Shown here one piece after another: positions 1 to 8,305 of a DNA stretch of 64,000 nt. This stretch comes from Zobellella iuensis (GTDB taxonomy: Bacteria > Pseudomonadota > Gammaproteobacteria > Enterobacterales > Aeromonadaceae). The stretch is from the NCBI RefSeq assembly GCF_016746085.1, contig NZ_JAERTZ010000002.1:62001-126000 (forward strand). The letters are read 5' to 3'. Within the stretch, counting starts at the first letter, position 1. Every line of letters starts with the position of its first letter. Made by a program: the position numbers and the translations under genes. The notes beneath the pieces are model-generated. The model saw only the letters and a list, made by a program, of their open reading frames with translations. It was not told the DNA's origin and searched no databases.

Positions 1-1
1 C

Positions 2-940
2 ACCTCGGCCCTGGGCCGAGTGTTTGTGCCCGCCATGGAAAAGGAAGGCTATCCCAAGAGCTTCGCCGCGGCGCTCACCGCCTCGTCCTCGGTGATCGGC
101 CCCATCATTCCGCCCAGCATCCCGGCCATCATCTATGCGCTGATCGTGCCCGGGGTCTCGGTGCCGGCCCTGTTCCTGGCCGGGGTGGTGCCCGGGGTGC
201 TGCTGGCGACCATGCTGTCCATCTATGTGTTCGTCTTTGCCGGGCATTACGCCAGCCGCCATCCGCGACTCAGCCTGAAAGACAAGCTGGTGGCGCTAAA
301 GAACGGCCTGGTGCCGCTGCTGATGCCGGTGTTCATCGTGGTGTCCATCGTCGCCGGCGTGGTTACCCCCACCGAGGCCGCCGCCTTCGCCGCCGCCTAT
401 GCGCTGTTCGCCGGTTTCGTGCTGCTCAAGTCGCTGAAGCTGAAGGATCTGCCCGGCATCTTCGTCACCTCCATGCGCGACTCCTCCACCATACTGCTGA
501 TCATCGGGGTGGTGGCCGCCGCCAACTGGCTGATGACCTTCAACGGCATCCCCCAGGCCATCAGCGCCTATGTGCTGGACATGGTGACCTCGCCCTTCAC
601 CTTCCTGATGCTGATCCTGGTACTGCTGCTGGTGGTGGGTTTCCTGCTGGAAGGCATGGCCGCCATGCTGGTGCTGGTGCCCATATTGCACCCCATCGCC
701 ATGAGCTTCGGCATAGATCCGGTGCATTTCGCCATCGTAGTGATCTTCAACCTGATGATAGGCCTCATCACCCCGCCCATGGGCCTGTGCCTGTTCGTGG
801 CCGATTCCGTGTCCAACGTGGGCATGGCGGCGCTGACCCGGCGCATCATCCCCATGTTCTTCGTCGAGGTGCTGGTGCTGCTGATCATCACCTTCGTGCC
901 GGCAACGGTGACCACGCTGCCGCGACTGTTCGGATTCTAG
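2..940 (+). CDS. dctM: TRAP transporter large permease DctM (C-terminal part, truncated by window edge)
   Basis: The frame is open from the left edge, so the start lies outside the window; 312 residues remain of a family that is usually about 430. Many hydrophobic helices and the conserved IGPIIPPSIP segment near the left edge identify the large membrane subunit of a tripartite ATP-independent periplasmic transporter, which uses a sodium gradient to import organic acids delivered by a DctP binding protein. The stop codon overlaps the AGGAG ribosome site of the next gene, aroE, so the permease is probably co-transcribed with the quinate/shikimate genes and may bring in one of their substrates. 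The substrate itself is inference. Confidence 0.9.
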   Translation, partial: TSALGRVFVPAMEKEGYPKSFAAALTASSSVIGPIIPPSIPAIIYALIVPGVSVPALFLAGVVPGVLLATMLSIYVFVFAGHYASRHPRLSLKDKLVALKNGLVPLLMPVFIVVSIVAGVVTPTEAAAFAAAYALFAGFVLLKSLKLKDLPGIFVTSMRDSSTILLIIGVVAAANWLMTFNGIPQAISAYVLDMVTSPFTFLMLILVLLLVVGFLLEGMAAMLVLVPILHPIAMSFGIDPVHFAIVVIFNLMIGLITPPMGLCLFVADSVSNVGMAALTRRIIPMFFVEVLVLLIITFVPATVTTLPRLFGF

Positions 941-949
941 GAGTAAGAG

Positions 950-1774
950 ATGAAACTTGGACTGGTAGGCCAACATATCCAGAAGACCCAATCCAACCGG
1001 CTGCACACCTGGCTGGGGCAGCAATATGGCCTGGACGTGAGCTATGAGCTGTTCGATATGGTGCTGGATGACACCCCGGCCCTGGCCGCGTTGCTGCACC
1101 GCCTGGGCGAGCAGGGTTATCGCGGGGTCAACGTGACCCATCCCTACAAGGTAAAAGCCTGGGACATCGTCACCGAGCGGCGGAACACGCCGGCCGGGCT
1201 GGGTGCCCTCAATACGGTGGTGTTCGAGGCCGGCGGCATCGTTGGCACCAATACCGACTGCAGCGGCTTCGGGCGTGCCTACCGGGCGGCCCAGCCCGGG
1301 CAGAACCCGGGCCGGGTGTTCCTCAAGGGCACCGGCGGCGTGGGCCGGGCCATCGCTTTCGGCCTGGCCGCGCTGGATGCCGAGCACCTCTATCTGTACG
1401 ACGAGCAGGCCGCCAGCCAGGCGCAGTTGCTGGCGGATCTGCAGGCCTGCGGCGCCCGGGCCAGCCTGGTGGCGAAGGCCGATGTCGAGGACTGCATCCG
1501 CGGCTGCGACGGCCTGGTCAACGCCACCCCGGTCGGTCACTACAGCACCCCGGGGCTGGCCTTCGCCGCCGAGCTGCTGGGCGGCCAGCGCTGGGCCTTC
1601 GATGCGGTCTACACCCCCATCATGACCGAGTTTCTGCAGCAGGCCGAGCGGGCCGGGCTGAGCCTGATCACCGGCTTCGAGCTGTTCCTGCACCAGGGCA
1701 TCGACGCCTTCGAATTCTTTACCGGCATCAAGGTGGACCCGGAAGTGGCCCGCCGGGGAGTAAGCAATGTCTAG
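950..1774 (+). CDS. aroE: Shikimate/quinate dehydrogenase family protein (AroE-like, copy 1)
   Basis: The 274-residue protein has the AroE fold markers: NVTHPYK at 61-67 with the catalytic lysine 67, NTD at 101-103 with the catalytic aspartate, and a Rossmann loop GTGGVGRA at 128-135. The substrate pocket reads TQS (13-15) where biosynthetic AroE has SxS. It lies directly upstream of a dehydroquinase and a dehydroshikimate dehydratase and overlaps the next gene by 8 nt. The likely role is therefore catabolic: NAD(P)-dependent oxidation of quinate to 3-dehydroquinate or shikimate to 3-dehydroshikimate. Family membership is clear; catabolic direction and substrate are inferred from the operon. 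Confidence 0.88.
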   Translation: MKLGLVGQHIQKTQSNRLHTWLGQQYGLDVSYELFDMVLDDTPALAALLHRLGEQGYRGVNVTHPYKVKAWDIVTERRNTPAGLGALNTVVFEAGGIVGTNTDCSGFGRAYRAAQPGQNPGRVFLKGTGGVGRAIAFGLAALDAEHLYLYDEQAASQAQLLADLQACGARASLVAKADVEDCIRGCDGLVNATPVGHYSTPGLAFAAELLGGQRWAFDAVYTPIMTEFLQQAERAGLSLITGFELFLHQGIDAFEFFTGIKVDPEVARRGVSNV

Positions 1775-2210
1775 ACGGATACATATCTACAACGGTCCCA
1801 ACATCAACATGACGGGGTTGCGCGAGGCCAGGCACTACGGCTCCCTCACTTATCAGGAGCTATGCGCCGAACTGTGCGCCACCGCCAGGGAGCTGGGTTT
1901 CGAATTGCTGATCCGCCAGTCCAACCACGAGGGGGATCTGGTGAGCTGGCTGCACGAGATGGCATTCAGCGGCGAGCCCCTGGTGATCAACGCCGGCGCC
2001 TACACCCATACCTCGGTGGCCATCCGCGATGCCCTGGCGCTGGTGACCGGCAAGAAGATCGAAGTACACATGAGCAATGTCCATGCCCGCGAGGCGTTCC
2101 GCCACCACTCCTACCTGTCGGACGTGGTGGACGGGGTCATCGTCGGCCTGGGCGCGGGCAGCTACAAGGCGGCCCTGTTCGCCCTGTCACTGGAGGAGGA
2201 AGCGGCATGA
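1767..2210 (+). CDS. aroQ: Type II 3-dehydroquinate dehydratase
   Basis: At 147 residues this matches the small dodecameric type II dehydroquinases. It shows NGPNINM near residue 9, the catalytic Tyr24 in HYGS, the substrate loop NAGAYTHTS (Asn75, His81) and EVHMSNVHARE with His101. It interconverts 3-dehydroquinate and 3-dehydroshikimate in the cytoplasm. The start is preceded by GGGGAG and overlaps the end of aroE; its stop overlaps the quiC start as ATGA, so the three genes are translationally coupled. The context points to the catabolic direction. One small departure is NIN where most relatives have NLN. Confidence 0.95.
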   Translation: MSRRIHIYNGPNINMTGLREARHYGSLTYQELCAELCATARELGFELLIRQSNHEGDLVSWLHEMAFSGEPLVINAGAYTHTSVAIRDALALVTGKKIEVHMSNVHAREAFRHHSYLSDVVDGVIVGLGAGSYKAALFALSLEEEAA

Positions 2211-4057
2211 AAACGGCACTGGCTACGGTCACCCTGTCCGGCACCCTGCGGGAAAAACTGGAGGCCGCCGCCGCGGCGGGCTTCCAGGGGGTGGAGATCT
2301 TCGAAAACGATCTGACCCAGTCGGATCTAACGCCCGGGCAGGTGCGGCAACTGGCCGCGGATCTGGGGCTGGAGATCATCGCCCTGCAGCCCCTGCGCGA
2401 CTTCGAGGCCATGCCCGAGCCCTTCCGCCAGCAGAATTTCTACCGGGCCCAGCGCAAGTTCGAGCTGATGCACGAACTCGGCACCCGGCGGCTGTTGATC
2501 TGCAGCAACGTCTCGCCCCACGTCATCGACGATCCGGCGCGGGCGGCGGCGGATCTGCACGAGCTGGCGGAGCTGGCGCGCCATGAGGGCTTTCACATCG
2601 GCTACGAGGCCCTGGCCTGGGGCCGCCATGTGCGCGACTACGACCAGGCCTGGGATATCGTCAAGCGGGCGGATCATTCCCAGCTCGGCATCATCCTCGA
2701 CAGCTTCCACATGTTCGCCCGGGGCAACAGCCTGGACCTGCTGCGCGACGAGATCCCCCTCGACAAAATCGCCCTGGTGCAGGTGGCCGACGCCCCCAGC
2801 CTGCAGATGGAGATACTGCACTTCAGCCGTCATTTCCGCTGTTTCCCCGGCCAGGGCGACATGCCGCTGGTGGAATTCGTGCAGTGCCTGAAGGACAAGG
2901 GCTTCGACGACTACCTGTCCCACGAGATCTTCAACGACGAATTCCGCTCCTCCTCGCCGGCCGAAAAGGCGGTGGACGGCATGCGCTCGCTGATCTGGCT
3001 GGACGACCAGACCTCGGCGACCGGCGAGGACAGCCGCTGCCCCGAGATCCAGGACATCGAGTTCGTGGAATTCGCCATCGAGGGCGATACCGGCGAGGAA
3101 CTGCTCGGGCTGTTCCGCAGCCTGGGATTCCGGGAAACCCACAAACACAAGTCGAAGCAGGTCACCCTGATGCGCCAGGGCGACATCAACCTGGTGCTGA
3201 ACCGGGAGCCCGAGAGCCTGGCGCACCAGCATTACCTGGCCCATGGTACCTCGGTATGCGCCCTGGCCCTGGCCACCGACAACCTCAAGCAATTGCTCCG
3301 GCGCACCCGACACTACCGCTGCAACCGCTTCGAGCACCAGGCCGGGCCGGGCGAGCTCAACATTCCGGCCATCCGCGGGGTCGGCGACAGCCTGGTGTAT
3401 TTCGTGGAGCGGCGCGGCCCCTACCGCTTCTTCGACATCGACTTCGAACCCATGGCATCGGACGAGCCGGCCCCGGACTACGGCCTGAGCCGCATCGATC
3501 ACATCGGCCAGACGGTGGCGCCGGTGGACTTTTTGTCGGCCTCTTTCTTCTACAAGTCGATCTTCGGCTTCGATATCGAGCCGAGCCAGGACCTGCCCGA
3601 CGTGTACGGCCTGATGGTGAGCCGGGTGGCGCGCAACCAGAACGGCAAGATCCGCATCCCCATCAACATGTCGTCGGCGCGAGAGGCCTCGGCCCAGCGC
3701 TTTATCAGCCGCTCCAAGGGCTCGGGGGTGCAGCAGATCGCCTTCGAAAGCCGGGACATCTTCGCCACCGCCGAGCAGGTAGGCGCCGAGCGGATACTAT
3801 CTATCCCCGACAACTACTACCGGGATCTGGACGCCCGCTTCGCCCTGGAGCCCGAGCTGCTGGCGCGGCTCAAGCGGCTCAATATCCTCTACGATCGCAA
3901 CGACGAGGGCGAGTTCTTCCACTTCTACACCCACGAGGTGCAGGGCGTTTTCTTCGAGGTGGTGCAGCGCCGGGGCTACTCCCGCTACGGCGAGATCAAC
4001 GCCCATATCCGGCTGGCCTCCCAGGCGCGGGAGTACAAGGCGGCCGGGGCGTCGTGA
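2207..4057 (+). CDS. quiC: 3-dehydroshikimate dehydratase with C-terminal HPPD-like domain
   Basis: The 616-residue protein has two parts. Residues 1 to about 270 form a sugar-phosphate-isomerase-type TIM barrel with metal-binding acidic residues. The rest is a vicinal-oxygen-chelate region resembling 4-hydroxyphenylpyruvate dioxygenase (DHIGQTV, HFYTHEVQGVFFEVVQRRGY). This layout and length match the QuiC1 dehydratases of pseudomonads, which turn 3-dehydroshikimate into protocatechuate. The ATG overlaps the aroQ stop, which decides the start; the frame is also open upstream but without a better start. It completes the quinate/shikimate to protocatechuate trunk. No ring-cleavage genes are visible in the window, so protocatechuate must be processed elsewhere. 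Confidence 0.92.
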   Translation: MKTALATVTLSGTLREKLEAAAAAGFQGVEIFENDLTQSDLTPGQVRQLAADLGLEIIALQPLRDFEAMPEPFRQQNFYRAQRKFELMHELGTRRLLICSNVSPHVIDDPARAAADLHELAELARHEGFHIGYEALAWGRHVRDYDQAWDIVKRADHSQLGIILDSFHMFARGNSLDLLRDEIPLDKIALVQVADAPSLQMEILHFSRHFRCFPGQGDMPLVEFVQCLKDKGFDDYLSHEIFNDEFRSSSPAEKAVDGMRSLIWLDDQTSATGEDSRCPEIQDIEFVEFAIEGDTGEELLGLFRSLGFRETHKHKSKQVTLMRQGDINLVLNREPESLAHQHYLAHGTSVCALALATDNLKQLLRRTRHYRCNRFEHQAGPGELNIPAIRGVGDSLVYFVERRGPYRFFDIDFEPMASDEPAPDYGLSRIDHIGQTVAPVDFLSASFFYKSIFGFDIEPSQDLPDVYGLMVSRVARNQNGKIRIPINMSSAREASAQRFISRSKGSGVQQIAFESRDIFATAEQVGAERILSIPDNYYRDLDARFALEPELLARLKRLNILYDRNDEGEFFHFYTHEVQGVFFEVVQRRGYSRYGEINAHIRLASQAREYKAAGAS

Positions 4058-4175
4058 CACCCTGTGTGCCGGTTATGAGAATGTGATGTTAAAGACTTTT
4101 TTCATTTTTACCTGTCTATCTGACAGGGTGCAGATGAAAAACCGGCGGTCCCGACGGGGCTGATTAAAGGATGGG

Positions 4176-4195
4176 ACCGTCCCGCAGGGGACGGT
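4176..4195. other. Inverted repeat in the leader of the first tctC
   Basis: Arms ACCGTCCC and GGGACGGT (8 bp, loop GCAG) form a hairpin 26 nt before the tctC start. There is no T run, so it is not a good terminator. It could be an operator, an mRNA-stabilising hairpin or chance in GC-rich DNA. Confidence 0.4.
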
Positions 4196-4221
4196 TCGAC
4201 TCAGCAAACAGGAAGATATGC

Positions 4222-5220
4222 ATGAAAACATTCAAGTCCAAGGTCATCGCCCTCGTCATGGGGCTGAGTACTGTCTCGGCCCTGGCGGCCGACTACCCCA
4301 CCAAGAACCTGCAGGGCATTATCCAGTGGGGTGCCGGCGGGGCGACCGATAACGTCAGCCGGGTGATCACTCCCCTGGCGGAGTCACACCTGGGCAAGAA
4401 AATCGTTCTCACCAACCGCCCCGGCGGTGCCGGCGCCATCGCCACCGCCTTCGTCAACAGTCGCCCCGCCGACGGCTATACCCTGATGTACGGCGCCGAA
4501 ACGGTACAGCTGCACCGGGTGCTGGGCCTGGGCAACGTCGACTATGCGGATTTTTACCCGGTCAGCATCCTGCTCCAGGGGACCAGCGTGATCGTGACCA
4601 ACAACCGAACCTCCTGGGACAATGTTGACGAGATGCTGACCGACATCAAAGCCAATCCGGGCAAGTTCAAGGCGGGGACCACCGGCACCGGGGGCTTGCC
4701 GTTTATGGTCAACGCCATGCTGCAAGACACCGTCGGCATAGAGGTGATCAGCATCCCCTTCGACGGCGACGGGCCCGGCATGACGGCGCTGCAGGGTGGC
4801 CATGTGGATCTGATGGTGCTGGGGCTCGCCGCCGCCATCGAGCATATCCGGGCCGGCCGGCTCAAGGCGCTGGCGGTGGTGGCGGAAGAGCCGCTGCCCA
4901 ACCTGCCGGGCGTGCCGGCCATCACGGACAGCATCCCGGAGCTCGGCAAGTACCTGCCCTGGGGGCCCTTCTATGGCGTATTCGTGAAGAAGGACACGCC
5001 GGACGAGATCAAGGCCAAGCTGACCGAGGCCTTCCGCCTGGCCGCGGAGGATGAGCTGTTCGGGCAGTTTGCCGAGCGCTTCCAGTCGGTCAGGCTGAAC
5101 CTGAGCGGTGACGAGGCCGAGGCCTACCTGGCGCATTGGCAGTCGGTGTCCAGCTGGTTGCTGCAGGAGATCGGCGAGGCCAAGGTATCCCCCGAAACGC
5201 TCGGGATCCCCAAGCCCTGA
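4222..5220 (+). CDS. tctC: Tripartite tricarboxylate transporter substrate-binding protein (set 1)
   Basis: The 332-residue product starts with a typical signal peptide (MKTFKSKVIALVMGLSTVSALA, cleavage before ADYP) and continues with the Bug/TctC pattern IIQWGAGGATDNVSR and a mature domain of the expected size. It is the periplasmic receptor that hands organic acids to TctAB. The ATG at this position is chosen because the signal peptide begins here and GGAAG lies 8-9 nt upstream; a longer upstream reading would add a polar extension before the signal. It is first in a tctCBA order. The second set, 12.5 kb downstream, carries a clearly related but diverged receptor, suggesting different ligands. 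Confidence 0.9.
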   Translation: MKTFKSKVIALVMGLSTVSALAADYPTKNLQGIIQWGAGGATDNVSRVITPLAESHLGKKIVLTNRPGGAGAIATAFVNSRPADGYTLMYGAETVQLHRVLGLGNVDYADFYPVSILLQGTSVIVTNNRTSWDNVDEMLTDIKANPGKFKAGTTGTGGLPFMVNAMLQDTVGIEVISIPFDGDGPGMTALQGGHVDLMVLGLAAAIEHIRAGRLKALAVVAEEPLPNLPGVPAITDSIPELGKYLPWGPFYGVFVKKDTPDEIKAKLTEAFRLAAEDELFGQFAERFQSVRLNLSGDEAEAYLAHWQSVSSWLLQEIGEAKVSPETLGIPKP

Positions 5221-5271
5221 TGTTAACGGGGCGGGCCGGAGCCGGCCCGCCCGCCAACCGGATTCGTTGTT

Positions 5272-5739
5272 ATGAAGAAAACGCGCAAGCTCCACCCGGG
5301 TGAACGCCTGATCAGCTGGCTGCTGCTGCTGTTCAGCCTGTTCCTGTTCCATCAGGCCTACCGCATCTCCGGCTTCGGCGGCCTGAGCACCCCGGGCATC
5401 TTTCCGCTGTTCGCCTCGGGCGTCATGGTGGCCTGCATGCTGTACCTGGTGTGCGACAACTGGCGTATCGCCCGGGCCGGCCAGGAACAGAAGTCCCGCC
5501 TGGAAACGGTGCTGGGCAAGCTGCTGCCGCTCAAGATAGTGCTGTTCACGCTGATGATCGTGGGTTACATGCTGCTGCTGCAACCGCTCGGCTTCCTGCT
5601 CTGTACCTTCCTGTTCCTGGTGCTGTCATTTTTATACCTGGGGCGGCTTGGCCTGGTGAAGGCGATACTGATCGCGGCCGGGGCAGTGGGCGCCATTTAC
5701 GCCATCTTCCACTACCTGTTCCAGGTAGTCCTCCCCTGA
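5272..5739 (+). CDS. tctB: Tripartite tricarboxylate transporter small membrane subunit TctB (set 1)
   Basis: The 155-residue protein has about four hydrophobic helices and the usual TctB opening with a charged N-terminus (MKKTRKLHPGER). It forms the small integral-membrane partner of TctA. It lies 51 nt after tctC and 12 nt before tctA. Its closest relative in the window is the tctB of set 2 (about 70% identical by eye); the N-terminus, the LLLQPLGFLLCT segment and the C-terminal LFQVVLP are shared while the middle differs. Confidence 0.88.
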   Translation: MKKTRKLHPGERLISWLLLLFSLFLFHQAYRISGFGGLSTPGIFPLFASGVMVACMLYLVCDNWRIARAGQEQKSRLETVLGKLLPLKIVLFTLMIVGYMLLLQPLGFLLCTFLFLVLSFLYLGRLGLVKAILIAAGAVGAIYAIFHYLFQVVLP

Positions 5740-5751
5740 CGGGTAATTGTC

Positions 5752-7263
5752 ATGACTGAGTCGTTCCTGAGCTATTTCCTGATGTCCTGGACGGATCCCT
5801 CGCTGTTGGCGCTGACCGCGCTGGGTACCCTGGCCGGCATCTATATCGGCGCCATTCCCGGCCTGTCGGTGACCATGGCGGTGTCCATCCTGATCTCCTT
5901 CACCTTCTCCTGGGACGTCAACAACGCCCTGGCGTTGATGGTGGGAGTCTATATCGGCGGTGTCTACGGCGGCTCCCGCTCCGCCATCCTGCTCAATATT
6001 CCCGGCGCACCCTCGGCCATCGCCACCACCTTCGACGGCTTTCCCCTGGCCAAGCAGGGGCTGGCGGGCCAGGCCATCGGCATCACCACAGTGGTGTCGG
6101 TGATCGGCGGCTTCGTCGGCATCCTGGTGCTGGCGGTGGGCGCGCCCCTGGTCTCCGAAATGGCCCTGCTGTTCGGGCCCAGGGATTATCTGCTGCTGGC
6201 GATCATGGGGCTGCTGCTGGTGACCGGCCTGTCCGGCGAGTCCATGGCCAAGGGCATCTTCTGCGCCGCCCTGGGGGTGTGCATCGGCCTGGTGGGCATG
6301 GATCCCATGACCGCCGAGGGGCGCTTCACCTTCGACAGCGTGACCCTGCTCGGCGGCATTCCCTACGTGGTGGCGATGATCGGCTTTTTCGGGGTGTCCG
6401 AGGCGCTGTGCCAGCTGCATCATCTGGGGCTCAAGCCCGTCAAGCAGGACGTGTCGAAGATCATTCCGTCCTGGAAGGTGGTGCTCAAGTACCTGCCGCT
6501 GTCGCTGCGCACCTCGTCCATCGGGGTCTTTATCGGCGCCCTGCCGGGCACGGGGGGCGATATCGCCTCGCTGATGGCCTACGATCACGCCAAGCGCTCG
6601 GTGAAGAACCCGTCCAAGCCTTTCGGCGAGGGGGCTTACGAGGGGCTGGTGGCGCCGGAGTCGGCCAACAATGCCGCCGTGGGCGGTGCCTATATCCCCA
6701 TGCTGACCCTGGGCATACCGGGGGATGCGGTCACCGCCGTCTTTATCGGTGCCCTCTATATCCATGGCCTGAACCCCGGTCCCATGCTGATGATAGAAAC
6801 CCCGCACCTGTTCTGGTTCATCGTGGGTGGCCTGGCCCTGGCCAACCTGTTCCTGCTGGTGTTCGGCCTGACCGGCATCAAGGTGTTCGCCAAGCTGGTG
6901 GAACTGCCCAAGGGCATACTGCTGCCCCTGATCATCATACTGTCGGTGGTGGGCGCCTATGCCATCAACAACAGCATCGTCGATGTGTTCTGGCTGCTCG
7001 GCTTCGGGGTTTTCGGTTACTTCCTGAAGATGGCCGGTTTCCAGGTCGGGCCCATCATACTGGGGGTGATCCTGGGGCCCCTGATGGACATGTCCTACCG
7101 TCGCGCCATGCTGTCGGTGGGCGACAGCCCGGCGGGACTGCTGTGGGACCTGGTGAGCAACCCCATCTCCCTGGTGCTGAGCCTGGTGGTACTGGCGCTG
7201 ATACTCCGGCAATTGCCCCTGAGACGCTTGTGCAAGGGCCGCTGCGCCCGGCAGGCGGCCTGA
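5752..7263 (+). CDS. tctA: Tripartite tricarboxylate transporter large permease TctA (set 1)
   Basis: The 503-residue polytopic protein has both conserved TctA signatures: an N-terminal IYIGAIPGLSVTMA loop and a central GALPGTGGDIASLMAYDHAK loop. It is the secondary transport channel that couples uptake of a carboxylated substrate to the ion gradient. About 25 of 503 residues differ from the second copy at 18237, most of them near the C-terminus. A strong hairpin follows 22 nt after the stop, closing the tctCBA operon. Confidence 0.92.
   Translation: MTESFLSYFLMSWTDPSLLALTALGTLAGIYIGAIPGLSVTMAVSILISFTFSWDVNNALALMVGVYIGGVYGGSRSAILLNIPGAPSAIATTFDGFPLAKQGLAGQAIGITTVVSVIGGFVGILVLAVGAPLVSEMALLFGPRDYLLLAIMGLLLVTGLSGESMAKGIFCAALGVCIGLVGMDPMTAEGRFTFDSVTLLGGIPYVVAMIGFFGVSEALCQLHHLGLKPVKQDVSKIIPSWKVVLKYLPLSLRTSSIGVFIGALPGTGGDIASLMAYDHAKRSVKNPSKPFGEGAYEGLVAPESANNAAVGGAYIPMLTLGIPGDAVTAVFIGALYIHGLNPGPMLMIETPHLFWFIVGGLALANLFLLVFGLTGIKVFAKLVELPKGILLPLIIILSVVGAYAINNSIVDVFWLLGFGVFGYFLKMAGFQVGPIILGVILGPLMDMSYRRAMLSVGDSPAGLLWDLVSNPISLVLSLVVLALILRQLPLRRLCKGRCARQAA
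5752..7263 (+). repeat. Long direct repeat, copy A (tctA)
   Basis: This 1,512-bp segment is repeated with very few changes at 18237-19748. The first several hundred bases are almost identical, which is more conserved than the flanking tctC and tctB copies. Recombination between the copies would delete about 12.5 kb. Confidence 0.9.
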
Positions 7264-7285
7264 TGGTGTTATCAGGCCAATGATG

Positions 7286-7317
7286 AACGACGCCCGGCCT
7301 GGCCGGGCGTCGTTGTT
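7286..7317. terminator. Strong hairpin terminator between tctA and yghU
   Basis: Arms AACGACGCCCGGCC and GGCCGGGCGTCGTT pair almost perfectly with a minimal loop and are followed by GTTT. It lies between two convergent genes and can serve both strands. Confidence 0.85.
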
Positions 7318-7332
7318 TCCGGGGGCGCTGCT

Positions 7333-8202
7333 TCAGCCCTGCTCCAGCTTGTCCTGGGTTTTCAGCTCGAAGTCGCTGGCGTCGTGGCGTTCGTGCAACT
7401 GCTCTGCGAGCGGGCCCGAGGTCCGGTTGACCATGCGTCCGCGCCGCACGGCGGGGCGCCGGGCGATGGCGTCGGCCCAGCGCTGCACATGGGGATATTC
7501 ATGGGCCGAGAGGAACTGGGCCGCCTCGTAGACCTGGTTGCGCACCAGGCCGCCGTACCAGGGCCAGATGGCCATGTCGGCGATGCTGTATTCCTCGCCG
7601 GCGACATAGGGGCACTCGGCCAGCCGCCGGTTCAGCACGTCCAGCTGGCGCTTCACTTCCATGGCGTAGCGGTTGATGGGGTATTGGTACTTCTCCGGGG
7701 CATAGGCGTAGAAGTGGCCGAAACCGCCGCCCAGGATGGGAGCGCTGGCCATCTGCCAGAACAGCCAGGACAGGCACTCGGTGCGCCCGGCGGGATCTTG
7801 GGGGATGAAGGCGCCGAACTTTTCCGCCAGGTACAGCAGAATGGCACCGGATTCGAATACCCGTTGCGGCGGCTGCACGCCGTGATCGACCAGGGCCGGT
7901 ATCTTGGAGTTGGGGTTGACCGCCACGAAGCCGCTGCCGAACTGATCGCCCTCGCCGATGCGGATCAGGTGGGCGTCGTACTCGGCGCCCTCGAACCCCA
8001 GCGCCAGCAGTTCTTCCAGCATGATGGTGACCTTGACCCCGTTGGGGGTGGCCAGGGAGTAGAGCTGCAGCGGGTGCCGGCCCACCGGCAGGGCCTGGTC
8101 GTGGGTAGGGCCGGCCACGGGCCTGTTGATATGGGCGAAGGCACCTCCGCTGGGGGCTTCCCATTTCCACACTGTGGGAGGGACGTAGGGGGTATCGCTC
8201 AT
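7333..8202 (-). CDS. yghU: Nu-class glutathione S-transferase (YghU-like)
   Basis: The 289-residue protein closely follows Escherichia coli YghU throughout: GGAFAHINRPVAGPTH near the start, LPVGRHPLQLYSLATPNG before the thioredoxin-like domain, VNPNSKIPAL, FESGAILLYLAEKFG, and the C-terminal NRTSGPL and LHERHDASDFE. Members bind two glutathione molecules and have disulfide reductase and peroxidase activity in the cytoplasm. The gene stands alone on the minus strand, convergent with tctA. Glutathione transferases often accompany aromatic degradation loci, but nothing here ties it to a specific step. Confidence 0.93.
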   Translation of the reverse strand: MSDTPYVPPTVWKWEAPSGGAFAHINRPVAGPTHDQALPVGRHPLQLYSLATPNGVKVTIMLEELLALGFEGAEYDAHLIRIGEGDQFGSGFVAVNPNSKIPALVDHGVQPPQRVFESGAILLYLAEKFGAFIPQDPAGRTECLSWLFWQMASAPILGGGFGHFYAYAPEKYQYPINRYAMEVKRQLDVLNRRLAECPYVAGEEYSIADMAIWPWYGGLVRNQVYEAAQFLSAHEYPHVQRWADAIARRPAVRRGRMVNRTSGPLAEQLHERHDASDFELKTQDKLEQG

Positions 8203-8305
8203 GGTGCTGTCCTCATCTGATGGTTGGATGAGTCAGTGTATCAGGCTTTGCCGGCCCCCGGGCAGGACGATAAGGCGCCAGACGGGCTCAAACAGGCTCC
8301 AGGTC

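Noticed and set aside
296-1693. Long minus-strand open frame opposite dctM and aroE (465 codons)
   Set aside because: Composition is rich in Gln, His and Gly, as expected for the antisense of GC-rich genes; it has no ribosome site and spans two well supported plus-strand genes.
1862-2206. N-terminal extension of quiC into aroQ
   Set aside because: The extension is the wrong frame of aroQ; an ATGA overlap at 2207 gives the start expected for QuiC.
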